Positions 14,562 through 24,619 of a stretch of 64,000 bases of DNA are shown here, one piece after another. Location: positions 4,618,001 to 4,682,000 of the forward strand of contig NZ_CP021744.1 of assembly GCF_002192455.1 (NCBI RefSeq), in the 5' to 3' direction. The position numbers were made by a program, and so were the translations under genes. Positions within the stretch are counted from its first letter, which is position 1. Each line of letters opens with the position of its first letter. This stretch comes from Streptomyces albireticuli. GTDB lineage: Bacteria; Actinomycetota; Actinomycetes; Streptomycetales; Streptomycetaceae. The notes under the pieces are model-generated. The model saw only the letters and a list, made by a program, of their open reading frames with translations, searched no databases and had not been told where the DNA came from.

Positions 14562-17111
14562 ATGGGCAAGCTCGCGCGCCGCTCGCTGCGCCACCGCACC
14601 GCTTCCTTCACCGCCACCTTCCTCGCGCTGCTCTTCGGCGCGACGATCGTCATGGCCTGCGGCGGCCTGATGGAGACCGGCATCCGCAACAACACCCCGC
14701 CCGAACGCCTCGCGGGCGCGCAGCTCCTCGTCACGGGTGACCCGAGGTACTCCCTGGCCGACGACGAGAAGCACAAGGCGAAGGGGCTGTTCCCGGAGCG
14801 CGTGGAGCTGGACGAAGCGCTCGTCGAGCGGGTCCGCGCCGTCCAGGGCGTCCGTACCGCGGTCGGCGAGCGCACGATCGACGCCGCCGTCACCGGAGGC
14901 ACCGGCACCCCCGCCGCCGCCCGGGCCCACGGCTGGGAGTCCGCCGCCCTCACCCCGTACGCCCTCACCGCGGGCGAGGCACCCACCCGCCCCGGCGAGG
15001 CCGTCCTCGACGAGGGTCTCGCCCGTGCGGCCGGGGTCCGGACGGGGGACCGGGTCGCCCTCACCGCGCACGGCACCACCGCCCCGTACCGGGTCACCGG
15101 CGTCGTCCGGCCCGCCGCCGGGCGCGCCGTGCCGCAGGCCACGCTCTTCCTCTCCACCGCCGAGGCCGCCCGGCTCGCGCCCCGCGCGGGCACCGTCGCC
15201 GACATCGCCGTCACCACCCGCCCCGGCACCGGCACCGCCGCCCTCCGCGAGCGGATCGCCGACGCCCTCCGCGGGCACGGCGTCACCGTCCTGGCCGGCG
15301 ACGACCGGGGAGCCGTCGAGCACCCCGAGGTCGTCGAGGGCGGCGAGAACCTGATCGCCGTCGCCGGGGCCTTCGGCGGGCTCGCCGTCGAGACGGCGGT
15401 GTTCGTCGTCGGCGCCACCGTCGCCCAGGCCGCCGGGCAGCGGCACCGTGAACTCGCCCTGCTCCGGGCCGTCGGCGCCACCCGGGGCCAGCTGCGCCGG
15501 CTCGTGCTCGGCGAGACCCTGATGGTCACCGCCCTCGCCGGGGCCGTCGCCTGGTTCACCGGCCCGCTCGCCGGCCACTGGCTGTACGAGCGGCTGGTCG
15601 GCACCGGCATGATCGCGGAGACCGTCGAGTTCCGGCAGGGCTGGATCCCCGCCGTCACCGCGGGCGGCGCCCTCCTCCTGACCGCGCTCGGCGGCGGTGT
15701 CCTCGGCGCCTGGCGCGCCGTCAGGGTCCGGCCCACCGAGGCGCTCGGCGAGGCCGAGGCACGGCAGCGCTGGATCTCCTGGCCCCGGCTGCTCCTCGCC
15801 GCCCTGTTCCTGGCGGGCACGGTGGCGCTCGGCCTGGTGACCGCCCTCGTCCTGGAAGGCCCGGTCGCGGCGTCCACCGCCGGCCCCACCGTGCTGTGCG
15901 CCGCGATCGGCTTCGCCCTGATCGGTCCCGCCCTCACCAAGGCGGCGGCCGCCGTCCTCCAGTGGCCCGCCCGGCTGTTCGGCGGGGTCACCGGCCGGCT
16001 CGCGGCCCGCAACTGCCGGGCCCGCTCGATCCGCGTGGCCGGCGCCGTCACCCCGATCATGCTCGCCACGGCCGTCACCACCGGCATGCTCTACCTCCAG
16101 ACCACCGCCGCCGACGTCTCCGGCAAGCAGTTCACCGACGGCCTCAAGGCCGACGCCGTCGTCACCTCGGCCGCCGGCGGCGTGGACCCCGCCTTCGTGG
16201 ACCGGGTGCGGAAGGTGCCCGGCGTCGGTGCCGCCGGCGCGTACGTCACCAGCACCGGCTGGCTGGAGCGGCCCGTCGACCACGGGCAGGACAAGCGCGG
16301 CCTGGCCCTCCAGGGAGTCGACGCCGGATCCGCCGGGCGCACCCTGGCCGCCCCGGTGACCGCGGGCAGCCTGACCGCCCTGCGCGGCGACACCGTGGCG
16401 CTGCCCGAGGCCACCGCCCACCGGCTGCGCCGCGGCGTCGGCGACACCGTACGGCTGCGGCTCGGCGACGGCTCCACCGCCGGCCTCCGCGTCGTCGCCC
16501 TGCTCGCCGACCGGCCCGGCTACGCGACGGCCCTCGTCCCCGTCACCCTCCTCGCCCCGCACACCACCGCCGGCCTGCCCGCGCAGATCCTGGTGCGCGC
16601 CGCCGCCGGCACCGACCCCCGGACCGTGGCCGGCGCCCTGCGAGCCCTGACCGCCGCCCACCCGGGCCTCACCGTCACCGACCGGGACGGCGTGATCGAC
16701 GGGCACGCCCGCGACACCCGCGCCCAGGCGTCCGTCAACTTCCTCATCTGCGGCATGCTCATCGGCTACACCGCCCTGTCCGTCGTGAACACCCTGGTGA
16801 TCTCCGTACGCGACCGCCGCCGCGAGTTCGGCCTCCAGCGCCTCACCGGCGCCACCCGGGGCCAGGTGCTGCGCATGATGACCGTGGAGGCCGCCCTGGT
16901 CACGGCCATGGGCCTGACCCTGGGCACGCTGGCGGCGGCCGCCGCCCTGGTCCCCTTCAGCCTGGCCGCGACGGACGGCTGGCTGCCCTCCGGGCCGCCC
17001 GTGATCTATCTGACGACGGCGGCCGGGGCGCTGGCACTGGCACTGGTGGGGACGCTGGTCCCGACCTGGGCCGCGCTGCGGATCCGCCCGGTGGTGGCGG
17101 CGAAGGCCTGA
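14562..17111 (+). CDS. ABC transporter permease, FtsX/MacB type, without adjacent ATPase
   Basis: Membrane protein of 849 residues with the duplicated FtsX architecture. It has an N-terminal helix (TASFTATFLALLFGATIVMA), a periplasmic-type loop, and a first FtsX core with AVGATRGQLRRLVLGETLMV at about residue 305. A second half follows from RNCRARSIRVAGAVTPIMLA. It ends in a second core, QRLTGATRGQVLRMMTVEAA, and a C-terminal helix pair. Such permeases work with a MacB/LolD-like ATPase, normally the preceding gene; here the preceding gene is the acyltransferase, so the ATPase must be elsewhere. Start uncertain: GTG 14559 and ATG 14562 are adjacent, and an upstream GTG at 14508 is possible. 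A strong hairpin follows (17172-17205). Confidence 0.87.
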   Translation: MGKLARRSLRHRTASFTATFLALLFGATIVMACGGLMETGIRNNTPPERLAGAQLLVTGDPRYSLADDEKHKAKGLFPERVELDEALVERVRAVQGVRTAVGERTIDAAVTGGTGTPAAARAHGWESAALTPYALTAGEAPTRPGEAVLDEGLARAAGVRTGDRVALTAHGTTAPYRVTGVVRPAAGRAVPQATLFLSTAEAARLAPRAGTVADIAVTTRPGTGTAALRERIADALRGHGVTVLAGDDRGAVEHPEVVEGGENLIAVAGAFGGLAVETAVFVVGATVAQAAGQRHRELALLRAVGATRGQLRRLVLGETLMVTALAGAVAWFTGPLAGHWLYERLVGTGMIAETVEFRQGWIPAVTAGGALLLTALGGGVLGAWRAVRVRPTEALGEAEARQRWISWPRLLLAALFLAGTVALGLVTALVLEGPVAASTAGPTVLCAAIGFALIGPALTKAAAAVLQWPARLFGGVTGRLAARNCRARSIRVAGAVTPIMLATAVTTGMLYLQTTAADVSGKQFTDGLKADAVVTSAAGGVDPAFVDRVRKVPGVGAAGAYVTSTGWLERPVDHGQDKRGLALQGVDAGSAGRTLAAPVTAGSLTALRGDTVALPEATAHRLRRGVGDTVRLRLGDGSTAGLRVVALLADRPGYATALVPVTLLAPHTTAGLPAQILVRAAAGTDPRTVAGALRALTAAHPGLTVTDRDGVIDGHARDTRAQASVNFLICGMLIGYTALSVVNTLVISVRDRRREFGLQRLTGATRGQVLRMMTVEAALVTAMGLTLGTLAAAAALVPFSLAATDGWLPSGPPVIYLTTAAGALALALVGTLVPTWAALRIRPVVAAKA

Positions 17112-17171
17112 GCCGCGGGGGCCGGGAGAGCCGGCCCTTCCGGCGCGCGGGCGCCCGCGACCTGGCGCGTC

Positions 17172-17205
17172 CCCCGTGGCCCGGCAGCGCTCCCGGGCCA
17201 CGGGG
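17172..17205 (+). terminator. Hairpin after the FtsX-like permease
   Basis: CCCCGTGGCCCGG (17172-17184) and its exact reverse complement (17193-17205) form a 13-bp stem with an 8-base loop, about 60 bases after the permease stop and 76 bases before the ABC-F start. There is no U-tract, as is usual in Streptomyces. Confidence 0.65.
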
Positions 17206-17281
17206 CCGGCCGCGCCGTGCGCCGACTACCCTGGGAAGCCGATCACAAAAGCAGCGCAGCCCGCGCAGGAGCAGGAGCGGA

Positions 17282-19090
<1,809 letters not shown>

Positions 19091-19249
19091 GTCGTACAAG
19101 GACTCATAAGTCGCAACAGTCTCGTCACGGGCCGGTCTCAGGCGGTGCAAACCCCGGGATCGGCCCGTTGATATGGGAAGTCGGGTGATAGAAAGAACAC
19201 CCGCTCGCCTGCCGTCCGACTGGCGGGTCGCCTGCCCGATTCGCTCCTT

Positions 19250-19273
19250 CCCGGTGGATTTTCGGCCACCGGG
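19250..19273 (+). promoter_or_regulatory. Leader hairpin of the PQQ-propeller gene
   Basis: CCCGGTGG (19250-19257) and CCACCGGG (19266-19273) form a perfect 8-bp stem with an ATTTTCGG loop, 50 bases before the start at 19324. It could be an operator or a leader structure. Confidence 0.4.
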
Positions 19274-19323
19274 ATCGCGGGGGAGACCGCTCGGGCCACC
19301 GACCCGCGTGAAGAGGAAAGCTG

Positions 19324-21240
19324 ATGTCACAGCCGCCCCAGCCGCCCAACCAGCCGCCGGGGGTTCCGCCGGCGCAGCCGGGCGGAGGCTTCGGCGCGCC
19401 GAACCCCTCGTACGGCTACCCGCCCCAGCAGCCGACCCAGGCGGCACCCCAGGTGCCGTCGAAGCCGTCCCAGGTGCCGCCGCCTCCGCCGGGCGCTCCG
19501 CAGACGCCGCCCCCGCCGCCGGGCGCTCCGCAGACGCCGCCGCCCCCGCCGGGCGTGCCGCAGGCCCCGCCCGCGGCGCCGCCGGGCGGCTACGGCTACC
19601 CCGGACAGGCCCCGCAGCCCGGCGGTTACGGCTACCCGGCCCCCGGCCAGGCTCCCCAGCCCGGTGGTTACGGCTATCCGGGCGGGCCCGGACAGCCCGG
19701 CCAGGGCTTCGGCGCGCCCACGCAGCCGCAGTTCGGCGCCTACCCGCAGCAGCCCGGCCCCTACGGCGCCCCCGGCGCCCCGGGCGGCCCCGGCTCCGGC
19801 GGTGGTGCCAAGAAGCGCATGGCCGTCATCGTCAGCGCCGCCGTGGCGCTCGTCCTCGTCATCGGCGGCGGCGTCTGGTTCGCCGTGTCGGGTGACGACA
19901 AGGAGGAGCAGGCCAAGGGCGGCGACGGCACCAGCCAGGGCACCGGCGGCAAGCAGGGCAACGGCGAGCAGGGCGGCGGCAAGGGCGAGAAGCCCAAGAC
20001 CGTCGACGGCAAGCTGCTCTTCGAGGTCGAGCAGGAGAAGGTCGACGACCTCGTCAGCGCCAAGGGCATGTGGGTCGGCGACCAGGCCGTCGCCAAGGCC
20101 GACGTCTACAAGATCGTCGGCTACGGCCTGAGCGGTGGCAAGAAGTGGGAGCTCCCGCTCGACGGCGCCGTCTGCTGGGCCAACGCGAAGCCGACCGACG
20201 ACGGCAAGGCCGTCGTCCTCGTCAGCGACGGCAAGCCCAGCGAGGAGAAGAAGTACGGCGGCCCCTGCACCCAGGTCGTCGCCTTCGACGTGAACAAGGG
20301 CACCAAGCTCTGGCAGAAGTCCGCCAAGGCCGGTGACCGGGACGTCACGTTCGACGAGGTCACCATCGGCGCCGGCACCGTCGCCGCCGGCGGCACCAGC
20401 GGCGGCGCCGCCTGGAGCCTCGACGGCGGCCAGGAGCTGTGGAAGCCCAAGGAGGACAGCTCCAACTGCAAGGACGCGGGCTACGCGGGCGGCGGCAAGC
20501 TCGTCGCCGTCCGCCGCTGCGGCGACTACGAGCGCCCGCAGGTCTCCGTGCAGACGCTCGACCCCAAGTCCGGTGCGGTCAAGTCCACCTACAAGGTGCC
20601 GAGCGGCCTGAACTACCCGCACATCGCCTCCACCGACCCGCTCGTCGTCGCGGTCTCCGCGGGCGACACCACGGGCAACGGCGCCTCGGACTTCCTCGTC
20701 GTCGACGACAGCGGCAAGGACGGCACGCTCCGCAGCAAGATCTCCACGGGCAACGGCAAGTACGAGCCGAAGTGCCCCGCCACCGAGGTCGAGGGCTGCT
20801 CCAAGCTGGCCGTCACCAAGGACACGCTGTACCTGCCGACCGAGGAGCACCCCTCCGGCAACAGCAGCCAGCCGGGCCGGATCAACGAGATCGTCGCCTT
20901 CGACCTGGCCACCGGTCAGACCAAGGGCAAGACGGACGGCACCGCCGGCACCGAGATGGTCCCGCTCGGCGTCGACAAGGACGGCTACCCGATCGCCTAC
21001 CGGAACGCGACCTTCCGTTGGGGTGGCCAGGTGCTGCGCATCGACCCCAAGACGTACAAGGCCGATGTCCTGCTGAAGAACGCCGACGACACGGCGCGGG
21101 CCGAGGGTGAGCTCTCGCCCAACTACCAGCAGGGCGTCTACGCCCAGGGCCGGCTCTTCCTGGGCACGAACTACATCCGTAAGGTCACCATCTCCGGTCT
21201 GGGCAAGCAGTACACCCTCCAGATCTACGGCGGGAGCTGA
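19324..21240 (+). CDS. Membrane-anchored PQQ-like beta-propeller protein
   Basis: Protein of 638 residues with three parts. The cytosolic N terminus (about 1-160) is Pro/Gly/Gln/Tyr-rich with PPPPPGAPQT and PGGYGYPGQAPQ repeats. One transmembrane helix follows (about 163-184, MAVIVSAAVALVLVIGGGVW). The extracytoplasmic domain (about 225-638) shows blade-like repeats of the PQQ/WD type, such as GAVCWANAKPTDDGKAVVLVSDG, GTKLWQKSAK and GGQELWKPKEDS. No PQQ-ligating or dehydrogenase motif is visible, so it is likely a binding or scaffold protein rather than an enzyme. ATG 19324 is preceded by GAGGAAA. Similar N-terminal low-complexity regions occur in Streptomyces proteins linked to Ser/Thr kinase signalling, but no kinase is adjacent. 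Confidence 0.87.
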   Translation: MSQPPQPPNQPPGVPPAQPGGGFGAPNPSYGYPPQQPTQAAPQVPSKPSQVPPPPPGAPQTPPPPPGAPQTPPPPPGVPQAPPAAPPGGYGYPGQAPQPGGYGYPAPGQAPQPGGYGYPGGPGQPGQGFGAPTQPQFGAYPQQPGPYGAPGAPGGPGSGGGAKKRMAVIVSAAVALVLVIGGGVWFAVSGDDKEEQAKGGDGTSQGTGGKQGNGEQGGGKGEKPKTVDGKLLFEVEQEKVDDLVSAKGMWVGDQAVAKADVYKIVGYGLSGGKKWELPLDGAVCWANAKPTDDGKAVVLVSDGKPSEEKKYGGPCTQVVAFDVNKGTKLWQKSAKAGDRDVTFDEVTIGAGTVAAGGTSGGAAWSLDGGQELWKPKEDSSNCKDAGYAGGGKLVAVRRCGDYERPQVSVQTLDPKSGAVKSTYKVPSGLNYPHIASTDPLVVAVSAGDTTGNGASDFLVVDDSGKDGTLRSKISTGNGKYEPKCPATEVEGCSKLAVTKDTLYLPTEEHPSGNSSQPGRINEIVAFDLATGQTKGKTDGTAGTEMVPLGVDKDGYPIAYRNATFRWGGQVLRIDPKTYKADVLLKNADDTARAEGELSPNYQQGVYAQGRLFLGTNYIRKVTISGLGKQYTLQIYGGS

Positions 21241-21253
21241 CGCCTTAGGTTGA

Positions 21254-21277
21254 CGCGCGGGTCCCCGGGCCCGCGCG
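21254..21277 (+). terminator. GC-rich hairpin after the PQQ-propeller gene
   Basis: CGCGCGGG (21254-21261) pairs with CCCGCGCG (21270-21277) around an 8-base loop, 14 bases after the stop codon. Confidence 0.5.
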
Positions 21278-21527
21278 CCGCGTTGACGCGGTTGCCGTTT
21301 CCGACCGGTTGCCGCACGATGCGGACCATGAAAGTCCGTATCCCTGCCCGCCACGCCTTCGTGCCTGAACGATCCGTTTCAGTCTCGAAGTACACGTGAT
21401 TGGCAGGGATTTCGGCATTCCGGGGGACTTCTCACCGGTAAGGGGCGCGCGACGTCGAACAAGCGTGTAGCTTCCGGGGGCAAGAGGGGCCGAGGAGAGA
21501 CGTACGCGGGCGACAGGGGGCAAGCGC

Positions 21528-22273
21528 ATGGGCGTGCGGCTCATGGTGGTCGACGACCACCGTCTGCTGGCCGAGGCGCTCGCCTCGGCGTTGAAGCTGC
21601 GCGGGCACCGCGTGCTGGCCGCCGCCGCGCCGAGCGCGGGAGCGGCCGACCTGGTGGTGAGCCGCGCGCCGGAAGTGTGCCTGCTGGGCACCGCCACCCC
21701 CGCCGAGCCGGGGGCCTTCGACCCGGTCGTCCGGATCAAACGGGAGCGGCCGCAGGTCGCCGTCGTGGTCCTCGGTCCGGTGCCGAGCCCGCTCGGCATC
21801 GCCGCGGCCTTCGCCGCCGGCGCCTCCGGCTACGTCCGGCACAACGAGCGCATCGAGGGCGTCGAGCGCGCCATGATGAAGGCCCGCGCCGGCGAGGCCG
21901 CGGTCGACCCGCAGCTGCTCCAGGGAGCCTTCACGGAGCTCCTCAACCCCGCCGCCCAGCCGGACGACGAGGGCGCCCGGCTGCTCCAGCTGCTGACGCC
22001 GCGCGAGGTCGAGGTGCTGGTGCGGGTGGCCGAGGGGAGGACACGCGACTGATCGCGGCCGGGATGGGAATAGCGCCCAGCACGGCGCGGACACATGTCC
22101 AGCGGGTCCTGATGAAGCTCGGCGTCGGGTCGAGGCTGGAGGCCGCGGCGCTCGCGGCCCGCACGGGGCTTCTGGACCGCGCGGCGGCGGGCGCGGCGCC
22201 GGTGCCGCCGCCGCGGGGGCCTGGGGGTCGGGGCCGCTGTAGTCCTGGGCGGGCCGGGTCCGGGGCCGGGTGA
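21528..22273 (+). pseudogene. LuxR-type regulator with degenerate receiver domain, frameshifted
   Basis: The frame from ATG 21528 encodes a receiver-like domain (LMVVDDHRLLAEALASAL) and the start of a LuxR helix-turn-helix (LTPREVEVLVRVAEG). It then stops at 22052. The remaining HTH (LIAAGMGIAPSTARTHVQRVLMKLGVGSRLEAAALAAR) continues in another frame to 22273. One extra G in the run near 22034-22037 (GAGGGGAGGAC) would restore a continuous protein of about 248 residues. This is either a real one-base deletion that kills DNA binding or a sequencing error. Independently, the receiver has CLLGTATP where the phospho-acceptor Asp should be, so it is not a normal phosphorylation target. No histidine kinase is adjacent. 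A candidate -10 is TAGCTT (21468-21473). Confidence 0.75.
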
Positions 22274-22592
22274 CGGCTGTGCGGCCGAGGTGCCCTGCGG
22301 GCGGCCTTTCCCCAGCCCCGCCCCTTCCCGTAACTGGGGGCTTCGCCCCCAGGCCCCCTTCCGCGCTGACGCGCGGTGTCCTCAATCGCCGGACGGGCTG
22401 ATTTCAGCCCGTCTGGGGGCACCTCCCAGCGGTAGCTGGGGGAGATTGAGGACCGGGGTCCGGGGCGGAGCCCCGGTTCGGGAAGGGGCGGGGCGGGGAC
22501 AAAGCCCCGCGCAGCGGCCCACCCCGCCGCACCACCCACCCGGCAGCACCGCTTCCGGTTAAGGCGCCGCACGGGATGGGGAAGAGCCCCCC
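22274..22592 (+). repeat. GC-rich interspersed element, copy 3, upstream of galT
   Basis: These 319 gene-free bases are mostly one full copy of the element (about 22305-22530). Its outer stem is perfect here: GTCCTCAATC (22378-22387) with GATTGAGGAC (22444-22453). Inside are GACGGGCTG / CAGCCCGTC and CTCCCAGC / GCTGGGGGAG. The right end reads AAAGCCCCGCGCAGCGG (22501-22517), the 17-mer repeated in the acyltransferase gene. The gal promoter must lie in the last 60-70 bases or within the element; no clear -35/-10 pair stands out. Confidence 0.78.
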
Positions 22593-23642
22593 GTGAAAAA
22601 GACGGCGATCACCCTCGCGGACGGCCGCACCCTCCGCTACTACGACCTCCGCGACGACACCCCGCACGACACCCTCGACCCCCGCCCCCTCCGCCCCGAC
22701 CCCACCACCCCCGAGATCCGCCACGACCCCTTACTCGGCGACGACGTCGTCATCGCCCCGCACCGCCAGGCCCGCACCCACCACCCGCCGCCCGACGCCT
22801 GCCCGCTGTGCCCCACCCGGCCCGGGGCCGCCCCGACCGAGATCCCGGCCCCCGGTTACGACGTCGTCGTCCTCGACAACCGTTTCCCCTCCCTCGCGGG
22901 CGACCTCGGCCGCTGCGAGGTCGTCTGCTTCACCCCCGACCACGACGCCTCCTTCGCCGACCTCGACCCCGAGCGCGCGGCCCTCGTCCTGGAGGCCTGG
23001 ACGGACCGCACCGCGGAGCTCTCCGCGCTCCCCACCGTCGAGCAGGTCTACTGCTTCGAGAACCGGGGCGCGGAGATCGGCGTCACCCTCGGCCACCCGC
23101 ACGGCCAGATCTACGCCTACCCCTTCGTCACCCCGCGCACCGGGCGCGTCCTGGACCGCACCGCCGCCCACCACCGGCGCACCGGCGGCCGGAACCTCTT
23201 CGACGACACCCTCGCCGCCGAGCTCGCCGACGGCCGCCGCACGGTCCTCGACGGCGCGCACTGGACCGCCCACGTGCCCCACGCCGCCCGCTGGCCCTAC
23301 GAGGTCCACCTGTATCCCCGGCGGCGCGTCCCCGACCTGACCGCCCTCGGCGACGCCGCCCGCGCGGAGCTCCCCGGGATCCAGCTGGAGCTCCTGCGCC
23401 GCTTCGACCGGATCTTCGGTCCCGGGCAGCCGCCCACCCCGTACATCTCCGCCTGGCACCAGGCGCCCGCCCGGCATCCCCTCAGGAGTGAATTCGCCCT
23501 GCATCTGGAGCTCTTCACCGTCCGCAGGGCTCCCGGAAAGCTGAAGTTCCTCGCCGGTTCCGAATCCGGCATGAGTGTGTTCATCAACGATGTGCCGCCC
23601 GAGGCCGCGGCCCGCCGACTGCGAGAGGTAGCGAGCACGTGA
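22593..23642 (+). CDS. galT: Galactose-1-phosphate uridylyltransferase
   Basis: Leloir-pathway enzyme of 349 residues that exchanges UMP between UDP-glucose and galactose-1-phosphate in the cytosol. Zinc ligands are visible in PDACPLCPTRPG; the active-site stretch GHPHGQIYAYPF contains the HPH nucleophile motif. NRFPSLAG and the C-terminal HLELFTVRRA are family features. GTG 22593 is the first codon of galTEK. Codon 47 (22731-22733) is TTA, the only in-frame TTA I found in the window's annotated genes. In Streptomyces TTA is read only by the bldA tRNA, which is limiting early in growth, so galT may be translated late or conditionally. galE overlaps its stop by 4 bases. Confidence 0.96.
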   Translation: MKKTAITLADGRTLRYYDLRDDTPHDTLDPRPLRPDPTTPEIRHDPLLGDDVVIAPHRQARTHHPPPDACPLCPTRPGAAPTEIPAPGYDVVVLDNRFPSLAGDLGRCEVVCFTPDHDASFADLDPERAALVLEAWTDRTAELSALPTVEQVYCFENRGAEIGVTLGHPHGQIYAYPFVTPRTGRVLDRTAAHHRRTGGRNLFDDTLAAELADGRRTVLDGAHWTAHVPHAARWPYEVHLYPRRRVPDLTALGDAARAELPGIQLELLRRFDRIFGPGQPPTPYISAWHQAPARHPLRSEFALHLELFTVRRAPGKLKFLAGSESGMSVFINDVPPEAAARRLREVAST

Positions 23643-24619
23643 ATCAGCGAACGAGCGGCAGCACTTACCTGGTCACGGGCGGGGCGGGCTACGTCGGCAG
23701 CGTCGTCGCCGCGCACCTGCTGGCCGCCGGGCACTCCGTCACCGTCCTCGACGACCTCTCCACCGGCCACCGCGCCGCCGTCCCCGACGGCGCCCGCTTC
23801 ATCGAGGGCCGGGTCCAGGACGCGGGGCGCTGGCTGGACAGCTCGTACGACGCCGTCCTGCACTTCGCCGCCTTCTCCCAGGTCGGCCAGTCCGTCGCCG
23901 ACCCCGAGCCGTACTGGCGCAACAACGTCGGCGGCACCGCCGAGCTGCTCGCCGCCATGCGCGACGCCGGCGTCCGCACCCTCGTCTTCTCCTCCACCGC
24001 CGCCGTCTACGGCGAACCCGGCACCGTCCCGATCACCGAGGACGCCCCCACCCGCCCCACCAACCCCTACGGCGCCACCAAGCTCGCCGTCGACCACATG
24101 ATCAGCGGGGAGTGCGCGGCCCACGGCCTCGCCGCCGTCTCCCTGCGCTACTTCAACGTCGCGGGCGCGTACGGGCGGCACGGCGAGCGGCACGCCCCCG
24201 AGACCCATCTGATCCCGCTCGTCCTCCAGGTCGCCCTGGGCGGGCGCGCGGCGATCTCCGTCTACGGGGACGACTACCCCACGCCCGACGGCACCTGTGT
24301 GCGCGACTACATCCACGTCGCCGACCTCGCCGAGGCCCATCTGCGCGCGCTGTCCGCCGCCCGCGACGGCGAGCACCTCGTCTGCAACCTGGGCAACGGC
24401 AACGGGTTCTCCGTCCACGAGGTCGTCGAGGCCGCCCGCAAGGTGACCGGACACCCGATCCCGCAGCTCGCCGCCGAGCGCAGGGCCGGCGACCCGGCCG
24501 TCCTCGTGGCCTCCGCCGAGCGCGCCGCGGAGACCCTCGGCTGGCGCCCCGCCCGCCCCGACCTGGCCGGGATCATCGCCGACGCCTGGGAGTTCGCCCG
24601 CCGGACGGCCGTCGAATGA
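23639..24619 (+). CDS. galE: UDP-glucose 4-epimerase
   Basis: Cytosolic NAD-dependent epimerase of 326 residues interconverting UDP-galactose and UDP-glucose. The N-terminal dinucleotide motif TGGAGYVGS, catalytic Ser in SSTAAVYG and the YGATK catalytic pair (PTNPYGATKLAVD) are all present. SLRYFNVAGAYG and DYIHVADLAEAH follow in the usual order. GTG 23639 overlaps the galT stop, and its own stop overlaps galK, so the three genes are translationally coupled. Besides galactose use, GalE supplies UDP-galactose for glycans. Confidence 0.96.
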   Translation: MNQRTSGSTYLVTGGAGYVGSVVAAHLLAAGHSVTVLDDLSTGHRAAVPDGARFIEGRVQDAGRWLDSSYDAVLHFAAFSQVGQSVADPEPYWRNNVGGTAELLAAMRDAGVRTLVFSSTAAVYGEPGTVPITEDAPTRPTNPYGATKLAVDHMISGECAAHGLAAVSLRYFNVAGAYGRHGERHAPETHLIPLVLQVALGGRAAISVYGDDYPTPDGTCVRDYIHVADLAEAHLRALSAARDGEHLVCNLGNGNGFSVHEVVEAARKVTGHPIPQLAAERRAGDPAVLVASAERAAETLGWRPARPDLAGIIADAWEFARRTAVE

